Shown here piece after piece: positions 1 to 10,907 of a stretch of DNA of 64,000 bases. Numbering within the stretch: position 1 is the first letter of the stretch; the number at the start of each line of letters is the position of its first letter. Source of the DNA: Ampelomyces quisqualis (lineage: Eukaryota > Ascomycota > Dothideomycetes > Pleosporales > Phaeosphaeriaceae); assembly GCA_018398575.1 (NCBI GenBank), contig JAGTXZ010000020.1, positions 2,728,001 to 2,792,000 on the forward strand, given 5' to 3'. Position numbers and translations under genes: made by a program. A model generated the notes under the pieces. That model searched no databases and had not been told where the DNA came from. It saw only the letters and a program-made list of their open reading frames with translations.

Positions 1-2
1 CG

Positions 3-215
3 TATGTGGTTGTGCCGAAGTACATGGAGATGCATGTGTTCTTTCATATTGAGGATGTTCCGGTCGAGGAACTTGTAGACCCCGAGAAAGAGAAAGAGGG
101 GGACAAAAAGACGGGAGCGGTGGAGATAGAAATGGGCATGAGAGTTCATTCGAGGATGGTGCATGTGCGGAGTCAAGGGGGGAATGTTCTGCGTGAGCAT
201 TTCTTTAGAGTATGA
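3..215 (+). CDS. 3' end of an unrecognised protein-coding gene (partial)
   Basis: An open frame runs in from the left edge (first full codon at base 3) and stops with TGA at 213-215, giving about 70 C-terminal residues. The piece has an acidic, charged stretch (about residues 20-37, rich in E, K and D) and a basic tail ending in an FFRV-like C-terminus. No catalytic motif, signal peptide or membrane segment is visible. I do not recognise the family. Codon usage resembles the neighbouring genes and the frame is open to the window edge, so it is probably the last exon of a real gene lying mostly outside the window. It converges on the beta-glucosidase gene, leaving only about 118 bp between the two stops. 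Confidence 0.5.
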   Translation, partial: YVVVPKYMEMHVFFHIEDVPVEELVDPEKEKEGDKKTGAVEIEMGMRVHSRMVHVRSQGGNVLREHFFRV

Positions 216-333
216 TGGCTAAGAGTGGCACGGTTTGGGAGATGTGGTCTTGATTAGATGTCGTACCGGTAATGCATGAAGCTATACTGTCGTCTGATAT
301 ATCCCCAATGTCCAGGCCTCAACCATTATCAAC

Positions 334-2784
334 CTACTGCACAACGATCTCCCCCTTCTGCCTAATGTCCCGACTACTCGCACCTACCCAAACGCCATAC
401 GTCCCCCGCTGCAACTCCCACCCCTGAGCTGTAACATTCCAGATACTTAGATCCCTCCTGTCCAGAGCAAACTCTACCTGCCTACTCTCACCCGGCTGCA
501 GTATACCCATACGCTCGAAGCCCCTCAGCTGCTTCGCCGGTGCGTTCGGAACACCCAGGTACAGCTGCGCGACGTCGTGCCCAGCAACTTGACCGGAATT
601 CGTAACCGTAACCTTGACACGGTAAACGATTTGCCAAAGCTCCGGATGCCCTCCCTGAACAATGTGAACCTCTAACGAGGGAAACGCCGCTAGAATGCCG
701 CTTGAAGCCGCTTCGATGGCCAACCCCGTGTACTCAAACGTCGTATACGAAAGCCCAAATCCAAACTCATACCTCGGCGTGACATTTCTCTTCTCAAAGT
801 CCCTGTAATCAATATACAACCCCTCGCTGAAATTACTCTGCAGAAACGCGGGCACGCTCTCGTCGACCGTCGAATTCAACAACGCGCCATAGTCACTTTC
901 CTGTCTAGCAACCGTGTACGCCAAGCGACCACTCGGATTGACGTCGCCGTACAGCACGTCTGCGATGGCGTTACCTGATTCCTGGCCTGGAACGCCAGCA
1001 AAAAGAACGGCTGTGATGTTGGGGTGGTCGATCCATGCGTCGACGACGCGGATGCCGGCCGAGTGTATGACGACGATGGTGTTGGAGCAGTTGGTCGCAA
1101 CGTTGCGGACGAGCGTGTCGCTGAATACGTCGGTGAGAGATGTCCGGTCGAAGGATTCGGAGGCGTAGGCGTTGATGAAGACGAGGCATGCATCTGCATT
1201 CGCATATACTGTGGGGTTGATGCCGTTAAAGTCCCAGCGTAGAGTTCCGCGATCGGTAATGATGCGGTCTTGAATCGCTTTGAATGGGCTGATTACGTAG
1301 GGGGGTGTGCTTGATCCAGAACCCCCGGCGGTGATGAGCGTGCCGTTAAGAGTGTTCCAGCCGAAATTCTCTTCGTAGCCGCCGCCGAAGCGAGAGGGTT
1401 TGTTCCAGGGCTGGGCTTTTACTTCGGCGTCGTATCCGTAGATATTTAGGAAGCGGGGTTTGCGAAACGGGAGGGTGTTGTTGGTGTTTTTGACGAGAAC
1501 GGTGCCTGCGGCGCCAATTTCGCGGATGAGTGAGGCGTGGTCTTCCCGGACGTCGACGATGTCGTGGACGATGTTGTAGGGATACACCCTGCTTTGAGGG
1601 AATCCTTCGTCTTGGTTGAGGTAGAAGTATGCGGCAAGGAGTCGTGTGTTCATGTCGTCAAAGCGCTCCGTGGTAACAGAGCCGTTGGTAACGGCTTCAG
1701 TTAGGTTGTCGCCCCAGAATTTCGGAACGGGCATGACGACATCAAGACCGGCGTTAGCTGATGCAACTCCCCCGTATTGTGCATCCCAATCAGATACCTG
1801 TAGTCGTCAGCCTAGAGGTTTGGGGTAGAGTGAAGGGAAAGAATGTCCACGAACCACGAAACCCTCAAACCCCAAATCATGCTTCAAGATTCCATTGAGA
1901 AGAGCAGAGTTAGAACATCCGTACGAATTATTGACGCGTTGGTAAGAGCACATCAACGAGGCGGCACCCTCTCGAATAGCGTCCATAAATGGCCAAGCAT
2001 AGAGCTCACGCAAAGTGCGGTCATCTACATTGGACGAGACAGCCTCACCCTCATCACCCGGTCGTCGTCTATACTCCTGTTCCTGAGCGAGCCAATGCTG
2101 ATTCTCTCATTAGATCCCGTCGAGACACGGTGCTCCACAACCTGACTTACCTTTGGCGTAGCAATAACCCCCATCTCTTGCGTCCCCCTAACAAGCAACC
2201 CACCCCCGACACCATTAAGATACGGATCCGCGCCTAACCCCTCCCAATTCCTCCCCCCTCTCGCAACTCTACCGAGGGGGCCTATAAACGGCCCCAGCGC
2301 AACATGTATACCCTTCCCCTTGTACTCCCGCCCCAGCGCCTGACCATACCGGAGCATCAAACCCCGATCGAACGTCGCGCCAAGGTGAATCCCCGCTGGA
2401 AACGACGACACGAATTCCTGCCCGCGCACACCGGCCGGTGCGTCTGCGAAGCATAATTCTGGGATCGAGAGGCGTGGGACGGCACCTGTTTGGCCGACGC
2501 AGGGTCCCGGGACGCCGTGGGTGAGGTTGGATTGTTCTTCGGGGGTTAGTTGCGCGACGAGGGATTTTGCGCGCGCGTATGCTGCTGCCCAGGATGGGGA
2601 GGATGTGCCATTTCCCACGGCTGTATTTTGTTGTTAGTATACGAAGGACCGGAGGAGACTAGAACTCACGGCTGGGATAGACGGGTGGACTGAGGCCGTA
2701 GAGAGGGACTTCGGATTCATTTGTGTATCCTTGGGCAAGTGCTAAGGCTGGGAGTAGAGCTGCGATTGCGCTTGTGTATTTCAT
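334..2784 (-). CDS. Secreted GH3 beta-glucosidase, four exons
   Basis: Exons (minus strand): 2784-2670, 2620-2151, 2097-1855, 1797-334, joining in frame to about 763 residues. All introns are GT-AG; the first has an ACTAAC branch site. The start at 2784 gives a clean signal peptide (MKYTSAIAALLPALALAQG), so the enzyme should be secreted and hydrolyse terminal beta-glucosyl residues of cello-oligosaccharides or similar glucosides. GH3 landmarks in order: an N-terminal TIM-barrel part, a KH...EQE motif made across intron 2, the nucleophile region GFVVSDW made across intron 3 (Asp about residue 279), the second alpha/beta domain (GVPGQESGNAIADVLYGDVN), and a C-terminal fibronectin-III-like domain (QLYLGVPNAP, GESRQVEF). 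Many Asn-X-Ser/Thr sites fit secretion. Length is typical of fungal GH3. The exact substrate cannot be told from sequence alone. Confidence 0.93.
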
Positions 2785-3849
2785 TTTGCGCAATTTGGGT
2801 GGTTACTACAATCCAACGTATACGATTCATGTAAACTTTATAAGTGTTTGCGAAGACTCGATGCATGTAACCTCACGCTCATTCACGTCATTTCTCACCG
2901 CTATCAAGCATCTAAATGGTCCTCGTCACGAGCACACTCCGCAAGGTCGCCGCGATGCACAACCGTTCTCCGCATTTTTTGTGCTTGGCGGAGAGGGGGA
3001 GTGCGGATCCAAGCGTGCAAGCATCCCTGAAGAAGAAAGGGTTGTAAGTCTGAGGAAGCTTTCGGTGCTTCGGTAACCTGCTGATGTTCTACCGAACGTG
3101 GATCGTCGTCCGAAGATTTGCCAGAGGTAAGGGTGTGATCGACATTGCGAACCTGATATGTGGTGTTGACGTTTGGAAACGGTTGGCTTAGCCTGTCGTG
3201 ACTTGACATTTTTTTTGTAATTCACGTGGCGTTCAACAGTGTAGGTACAATACCAGGCCGAGTAACAATCCACCATAATCGAATGACCACATCTCAATAC
3301 ACACAATTCTGGTGCAGCCTGTCTACCTTCAAGATGTGGAGTGACGTTGTCTGGTAGAGTATGGTCTGCTGCGGAGCACACAAAAGAGTTTTTTGGAGCA
3401 CGCTACGCGTCAACCTATTTAACTCTAAATCTCTCTAGGCTTGTACTTGCGCGATTAGCAATTATTGTTAGACTAGGTAACAAGTGTACAGAGCCATCAT
3501 AAAATAATAGGTAGAATCAGTTGCCTAGGAAGAAAGCTTAATATGTAAGCACGCATGTCTAAAGTTGTGAAGCAAACATGACGCGAAATGTGTAATCTAA
3601 AATTAAAGGAGTGACTAGTTTAAACTACAACGATAAACTTTTGCTTGCGACCTGATGTAGAATAGGTCACGACGAACACCACTCGATAATGGTGTCCGAT
3701 CAAGGGACTAGACTTCAAAGCCAGTTCCCGGTGCAGCGCTTTCCTCAAGCCGAGAGCTTGAACAGGACTGATGTTCTTGAAGAAGACACCGTTTGCCTAC
3801 GAAGACTGGAGCTACCCAGTACAATTCGACTTCGCAAATTTCTGTCCAT
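2785..3849. other. Intergenic region between GH3 and ENA genes
   Basis: About 1.07 kb lying upstream of the beta-glucosidase and downstream of the ATPase, so it should hold the beta-glucosidase promoter and the ATPase 3' end. The middle (about 3410-3700) is AT-rich. The open frames here are short, overlap on both strands and match nothing I recognise. No repeat or RNA gene is seen. Confidence 0.5.
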
Positions 3850-6800
3850 CTACACCTTCTCCTGCATTGTCTTGTGCGAATCACCCGACGAGGTACTGTA
3901 GTATCGACGGAAAATGCGATCCTCAATGTCCATATTCTTGTCGACATTACCTGTCTGGCTGCGGGCCCTCCGGCGGAAGAAAATCCTCTTGCCCCATTTC
4001 CACGCCTCCACACCGACAAAGAACAACCCTGCCTCGACGAAGACAATGCCCCATTCCCAATCAATCGGCGCATGCTTGAATACCACAGTATTTAGCACCG
4101 GAATATAGATGAGCGGGAAGAGCGTGACAAAGCCAGCAACAACGGCCCAGAAGAGGAATTGGTTGCGCCACACATCGATGGCCCATTGCGTGAAGTAGCG
4201 CTTGGAATCAGGCTGCATGCGAAAGAAAGATCGACGCATATCAATCATTTCCCACGCCAAGAACAGTGCAAACCATGTCAAGCATGCGAATGTTGTGGCA
4301 CGTGCGCGGAAGACGAGTTCGCACGATTCGCTGTAGGTTTCATTGCAGCCTGAGCCGAGTTCGCCGTCGCCGAAACCGAAGACCACGAGAACGAAACTAG
4401 ATAGACACAGTAAAGTGATCCAGAGACCGTACACGGCCATATCGACGAGGAACTCCGTGGTGAAGATGCCAGTTTTGAGGGATTGGGGAGGACGCTGCAA
4501 AATGTCTGGCACCGCACGTTCGAAGCCGAGGCCCATGTCAGGTAGACCAGATGTTGCCATGATGATCCAAACAACCTGTACAGGGGCGAGCGGAAACACA
4601 GACAATCCAGTGCTGTCTTTGAAAGCGAGACCAACGAGGAGAGTACCTGCTTGAGCAACGTTTTCTGCGAGCACGTGCAGCACGAATTTTTGGATGTTGT
4701 CGAAGATGCGGCGACCTTCTTCGATGGCAGCAAGGATGGAGGCGAAATTGTCGTCTGTTAGGACTATATCGGACGCTTCTTTGGCTACGTCGGAGCCAGC
4801 TTGGCCCATGGCGATGCCTACGTCGGAGCGTTTGAGCGAAGGCGAATCGTTGACGCCATCTCCAGTCTATATGGCTATTAGCATTTCCCGTGTCGCAGCA
4901 TTTAGTGTGGAGACTTACCATGGCGCAAAATCGTCCACGACGATGCAAAGCTTCAATCATGCGGACTTTGGTACTTGGTGCACATCTAGCCACTACCAGA
5001 GGTAAGACACGTAATTCATCGACTTGTTCGTCCGATAGATCGTCGAACTCTTTGGCAGTCATTACCAGCGACTTAGCGACATCACTAGCGATGCGCAGCA
5101 TTCGATCGGCCGAAGGTAGAATCCCAACCTCGATGGCAATAGCTTTAGCAGTCTCAGGATGGTCACCTGTAAGCATGTGCACTTCGATACCTGCTTCGTG
5201 ACACTTGCGGACAGCAGGAGCAGACTCAGGTCGAGGAGGATCGTACAAGCCAATCAGGCCGCGGAAGACGAGGTCAGATTCGACAGATTTGCGGTCGACC
5301 TCGCCACCCTTCTTAGCTTGGCCGGTATATTTCTTGCTTGCGAGAGCCAGAACGCGGAGGCCGAGACTGGCTAGGACTTCCATATTGCGCAGAATTTCGT
5401 CACGGAAAGGAGTAATGTCGACGAGTCCTTCCACATCGCTCGAAATGTACTTCGTACAGCTCTGGATGACACGTTCTACAGCACCTTTGGTAAAGACATA
5501 CTGGTCTCCATTCGAAAGACCCATGATGACTGACATGCGCTTGACGTCGGAGTCGAAAGGCAGTTCCACGAGATCTTTCCATTGCGCAGAATTACCCTTA
5601 ACTAGCGTGTTGCGAATCATGCCAAAACGAGCAGCGAAAACCTGGATGGCAATTTCCGTGGGATCGCCGTGGGCCTCCCAGACGCCGTCGTCCTTCTTCT
5701 TGACAGCGGCGAGATTGGCCAATGAGGCGACGTTGAGGAAGTCCTGAAGGCCCTCGTGGGTCTGGGAACTGAGTTCTTCTGGGGATATCACTTTGCCGCA
5801 AGCGTCTCCACCTGCCTTGATGTCCATCTTCCTTGGCGCATCGTCGTGGAAGCGAACACTTCCCGCCGTTGGATCCTGAGGCGCGGTAGAATCCTCAATG
5901 GTATACGTTCCCACTCCCGGCATCCAAGCACCGCGAGCAATCATCTTCCCCTGTGTCAATGTACCAGTCTTATCAGAGCAAATGTCCGTGACGCCGCCCA
6001 AAGCTTCCAATGATTTCAGATTCCTCACAATCACATTGCGCTTGACCATACTCTTTGTTCCTGCGGCCATGGTAATTGTGAGCACAACTACGAGCGAAGC
6101 TGGGATCATGGACAAGCCAGTCGCGACAGCGTAGATGATAACTTCTTGCCTGGAATCGAACTTGTTGGCTGCCAGAACGATGATTGCACAGACGACAGCA
6201 ATACCAAACAGGAGCATGGCAAGTTTAGACAGCTTTCGCTGCAAAGGTGTGCCAACATTAAGACCCAAGAATCTCCCAATTGCGTCGGTAAAGGTGAGCG
6301 TGTATGCCTCTAGATATCTGTGGGGTTTGGCCTTTCCATCTTCCTTACGCTTCACGGGTCGGACTTTAGACCTGGTTTCACGTAGTTGAGCAGCGATGGC
6401 GCCGATTTCGGTAAAAGTTCCTGTGGCGAACACAATACCCTTGGCGCGACCCTTGGTAACGTTCGACGAGCTGTAGGCGATGTTCAAGCGGTCTCCTGGT
6501 CCAGTCTTCTCAGGGAAAGTTGCGTCTTCCTGCTTGCGGACAGGGAGGGATTCTCCGGTGAGAAGGGCCTCATCTGTTTCGAAGTTGACAGCATCAAAGA
6601 CTCTGATATCTGCGGGCAATGTGTCGCCAGTTTTGATCTCGATGACATCACCCGGAATGACCTCGGCAGATGGAATGGTTACTTGCAGGCCTCCTCGAAT
6701 AACACGAGCGGTGGGTGAGCTAAGGGACCGCAGCGAGTCCATTGTTTTCTCTGCTGACCATTCCTGGAAGAATCCAACAACAATGTTGAGCAGAATGACA

Positions 6801-7178
6801 GCTGTAACGACTCCGCCTTCGATCCAAGATTTGATACCACTACTCGAGTGTCAGTTTCTGGTTCGTTTTCAAAGAATGAATTGTCAGCGTGACTTACTAG
6901 CTTACTGCCATAGCTAGAATCAGCACCAAAGTCATTGCATTGGCTATCTGAGCTATGAGAATCTTGAAGACTGAAACTCCCTCTGCCTCTCCCAGCTCGT
7001 TCAGGCCGTAATCTTCGAGACGTCGTTTAGCCTCTGCATCGTCCAGACCAGACCAGGTTTCAGTTTTCAGTTCTTCCACGACTTGCTCCAGCGTCAGACT
7101 GTGAGCAGGGAGTGAAAGCGGCTTGTTTGCTTGACCACTGACATGACCCTCGAGGGCCGCAGATTTTTTCTTACCCAT
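3850..7178 (-). CDS. ENA1: ENA-type (P-IID) Na+/K+-exporting P-type ATPase, three exons
   Basis: Exons: 7178-6898, 6839-4919, 4866-3850, joining to about 1072 residues, the usual ENA length. The start MGKKK at 7178 is chosen over a longer in-frame upstream extension because it sits directly before the conserved N-terminal cation-ATPase region (LSLPAHSLTLEQV...SGLDDAEAKRRL). P-type landmarks follow in order: LTGESLPV actuator loop, DKTGTLTQGK with phosphorylated Asp at about residue 383, the nucleotide-binding domain, TGDHPETAKAIA, and TGDGVND, which is completed across intron 2, then several C-terminal membrane helices. The IPASLVVVLTITMAAGT helix before the phosphorylation site is typical of fungal IID pumps rather than SERCA or PMR1. 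Likely role: plasma-membrane or endomembrane efflux of Na+ or K+ for salt and alkaline tolerance. Ion preference is not readable from sequence. It is head-to-head with the DUF2985 gene. Confidence 0.92.
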
Positions 7179-8217
7179 AGTTTTGTGGTTTGAGTGTTTT
7201 TGTGATGTTCGTTTGTTTCTTGTTGGTGTTGATATGTATCTGCGTAGCTTTTGGATCAAGGTCGAGGCCTTCTCCTGGATCTCGTCCTGTGGATTATATC
7301 CACGTGGACGAACTGAAATAGATGGGTGTTGGTTGTGTGATGCATGAGGACTTCAGCACGGGTTCTGGGACAGACTCCTCCGTGTTTACGCCGTGATTGG
7401 CGAAGTTGTAGTTACCAAGTTTGGTGTTGTGAAAAGTGCTAAGTCGTAGTATCGATCGAAAGACTTCGATCGAGGAGTTGGTCGATTAGAGGGTTCAGTT
7501 CAGGTAGATGTAGCTTTTTCGAAAAGTTTCTCGAAATACGGAAGACCGGTAGAGGGAGGGTTAGGGAATGGTGAGAGCAGAGCCTTATCCTCGTTATATG
7601 CGTCTGTGTTCGCCAAGAAACGCTTGGCACGATGGAGCTATTCGTCATTCGTCACGTCACGGGTGGAATAGCTTGGCGCGATAGAATCAACCCCCGGGTC
7701 CTCCCTCCTTCACTTGATTTGCGGTCTTGGGAGGTAGATATCATAGCACGTTTTGTAGTAGTGCTTTTCTCTGACTTGTAGAATCTTACATGTCAACTTC
7801 TTTCAGCTTAGTGATTAGCTGTCGTGATTGGAGAGGCCGCGTTGGCTGCCGGCTATGGAGACCGTGGGCTTGGCGCCAAAATCTGTTGTGCGTCTAAAAA
7901 TCTGGAGGTGCCAAGTTAATGCCACAGTGGATGCGACTGGCCATGAGGCCCCTGTTTCAGCCCCATCCTTGCGATAACTCGATGTCTTGGAGCTTGCCAG
8001 CATGAAAGAAAAGCGTTGCTTGACACGTGTGCGATGCATCTCGAGACTGGACCCAGGGCCGGCGACGTCAGCCCAGCCGAGCGCATCTAATTCCAGGGCA
8101 CGGGAAGCGGGCGCCAGCCATGAATCGCTGCCAACTAGAGAAAAGCCGTGGGCCAGATCCTAAAGCATGTTCACCCTGAGGATATCGCGCCCTTCACACT
8201 CGATTCTGCAACCCTGA
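7179..8217. promoter_or_regulatory. Divergent intergenic region, ENA ATPase / DUF2985 gene
   Basis: About 1.04 kb between two start codons pointing away from each other, so it must hold both promoters. The half next to the ATPase start (7180-7350) is T/G-rich on the plus strand, like a fungal 5' leader. I saw no convincing tandem operator motif. Confidence 0.4.
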
Positions 8218-10436
8218 ATGCACCCCGGGACGCCCATGGACAAGTGGAAGACGAAGACGCGTACGGCGCGCAACAGGCTCGCAGAAGCCGCTTCTTCAGG
8301 CACGGGACAGGGATCGCTTCACGTGCCTCACTCTTCACTCGTACCGCACGACAACTCCAGCACGCACGCTGTGAACGAAGGCTTCCTGGGGCCATTGCGG
8401 GGCACAGCAGCGCGCGACTTTGCGACACGGAGCGACCAGCCAGTCCGCCAGCCAGTGCCTGAACCGCCGACCTCTCTTCAATCCTCTGTCGATGCTGGCC
8501 TGCCAGTGCCCGAGCCCTCGAAACATGCGTCGCCTGCACGCAAAGCCCTGCCGAGGTGCGTCTGTCACGTGGTGTTGTGCGGAAGGGGCGATGCTAACAT
8601 GAGCACAGCATGCCTCGAAGAACCAGGAGCAGCTCGGCGCCATTGCGAGCGTCGCCCCAACCGCAACGCCGCCCTGCAGTGGGCGTGCGACAAGCCAGCA
8701 TTGGCATCAGACGGATGCCCTCGTCAAACGCACTGCGCCAGGTTGCCCAGCAGCCGAACCCATCTGCACGGCGGCTGCATGCACTGCTGCCAGCATTGGA
8801 CGAGGAACACGTGCTGGGCCAGACCCCCTCCACCTCCAGCAAGCCTTCTTCGGCCAAAGAGCAGCCGCCCAGCCGCCTGAGGAAGGTGAAGAGTGCGGTG
8901 CAGACGAGAATACCTTTCTGGGGGAGCAGAAGCACGCCGCCTTCGCCAGATGAGCACGCCAACACGTCGCAGCAGCATGGAGAGGAATCCATGGATTACA
9001 CGTCAGATATGGTCGACGTCCTAGACACTCTTGGTATGGACGACACTAGTGTGCATGTACGCGGTGAAACTAACACTACCAGACCCTGAAGTCGCTACCC
9101 TCACCTCCCTCACCAACGTCCAGAACTCACTGTTCATTCCTAACCTCCCGTTCCTCAACCGTCGCCCAACGTACCACCTCCGACGCGCGCCGAGCGAGAC
9201 TGAGAGCCTCGAGGAGATTCACAGAATTCTAGGCCCTGCACGAGACGCACAGACAGAACAAGGCGTGCCTCGCCTGCGTAGAACGGAGACTGAGGGCACC
9301 ACTGCGACCTTGGCGACGATAGACTCGCAGCTCAGCGACTCTCGCTATGCTGTTCTGCCACACGGTGCATCCCTGGAAGGCTGGACCAAGCACGACAAAG
9401 CCGAGGTAAATGACCACGTGCGTCACATGCTGCATTCGAAGCGATCAAAGTTCAAGCGTACTATGCGAGGCTTTGGTCTGTATGTAAGAAGACGTAAGCA
9501 TCATGCTCGATGCGTACAAAAACGAATCACTAATGTTGTCCAGCACTTGGTTTCCTGGTGACTCTGTATGCCTTCCTCATCACCATCTTCGGTCTTGCTT
9601 GGGTTCTTTTCCTCATCGGCTGGATCAACGTAGGCGGACGACAGATCTATGTTGTCCACGTTATCGACAGCGTCCTGGTCGCTCTATTCGCCGTTGTTGG
9701 TGACGGCCTTGCCCCGTTCCGAGCCATGGACACATACCACATGATTTACATCGCGCACTACCATCACTACACTTGGGAGCGCCGAAAAAAGGATATGCTG
9801 CCCGCATTGACTGACAACAACGATCTACCCTCGAGTAACGCACCCATCACAGCGCCACGCACGGCCGAAGCTAACGACTTGGAAAAGCAATGGGAATTCA
9901 CCGTCCTGGGACCAAAACAACAAGAGAAGCTTGAACACCACCAAGAAAAGTTCTGCAAATCACACTCCTTCTACAAGCCCCATGAAACCGAAACACACCA
10001 CGCCTTTCCTCTCCGTCTGCTTGTTGCTATTGTCGTGCTCCTTGACTGCCACTCGCTGCTACAAATCTCGCTCGGCGCGTGTACGTGGGGTATCTACTAC
10101 AAGAACCGCCACTTCGCCATCACCACGGTGATCCTCATCTGCTCCATCACGTGCAACGCCACGGCCGGCCTGCTCATTTGGCTAGGCGACAAGCGCACGC
10201 GCAAGAAGGACGTTCTCGAACGCATGAACCGGCAAGAATTGACCGAGGAAGCTATCCGCCAAGTCGAGAAGAAGAAGGAAAAAGAGAGCGAGAGTGAGGA
10301 TGATATTGCTGGGGAGAAGACGCGGAGTGGGGGTCGTATGAGCTTGGATGGCATGGGGAAGTTTCAGGCAAGAGGGAGTGGGAGTGGGAGTGGGAGTGAG
10401 AAGATTGGGAACAAGGCCAAGGAGGAAAGTGTGTAG
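8218..10436 (+). CDS. DUF2985-family integral membrane protein, four exons
   Basis: Exons: 8218-8555, 8609-9033, 9083-9493, 9544-10436, joining in frame to about 688 residues. An alternative in-frame start at 8236 is equally possible. The first roughly 300 residues are disordered, Ser/Pro/Arg-rich and predicted cytosolic. The second half carries the conserved fungal DUF2985 region: membrane helices around LYAFLITIFGLAWVLFLIGW, then VGGRQIYVVHVIDSVLVALF and a YHMIYIAHYHHYTW signature, followed by two or more helices (LLVAIVVLLDCHSLLQI, ITTVILICSITCNATAGLL). The C-terminus is a Lys/Glu-rich coiled segment ending in a short GSGSGSG tract. The family is widespread in Pezizomycotina and has no settled function to my knowledge. 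Splicing is supported by the continuity of the conserved region across intron 3. Confidence 0.85.
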
Positions 10437-10907
10437 CCTTGGTCAGGATTGGTAGCATTTGTATAGCATCGTTTTGGGCACAATCATGGAGAGCGGTACG
10501 CTAGGCTAGTCTATCACATGCCAAGGCCTGAGGGCGTCGCCGTCGCCGTCGCCCTCCAAATCCAGTTGAAGCCAGTCCTGTTGGTACGACTTGGCGTGCT
10601 CGGAACGTCCGGCACATCTTCTCTCCACCCACGGTGACCCACGACTGTGTAGGGTCTCGACGTGTTTGGCTGCGTGTGACGTGCTTCGCTCTCCTCTAGC
10701 GCCCTCCACACGTCATCGCGAGCCACAGCATCGTCCGCGCCGCTGCCACGGCGCCTGTTCGTGGGTGCACTGTGCAGCGGCTCGGAATCGCCTCCGCTGC
10801 AGCAGCTGCGAAATACGTAGATATACCGTCAGCACGTCGCTCTGCACTTGCCCCTGGTGCGCCCGCTCAGGAACAGGCCGACGCTCGACAACCCAACACG
10901 CGACACC
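10437..10907. other. Intergenic region before the Slm1-like gene
   Basis: About 470 bp between two plus-strand genes, GC-rich with short overlapping frames only. It should hold the 3' end of the DUF2985 gene and the promoter and leader of the Slm1-like gene. Nothing else stands out. Confidence 0.4.
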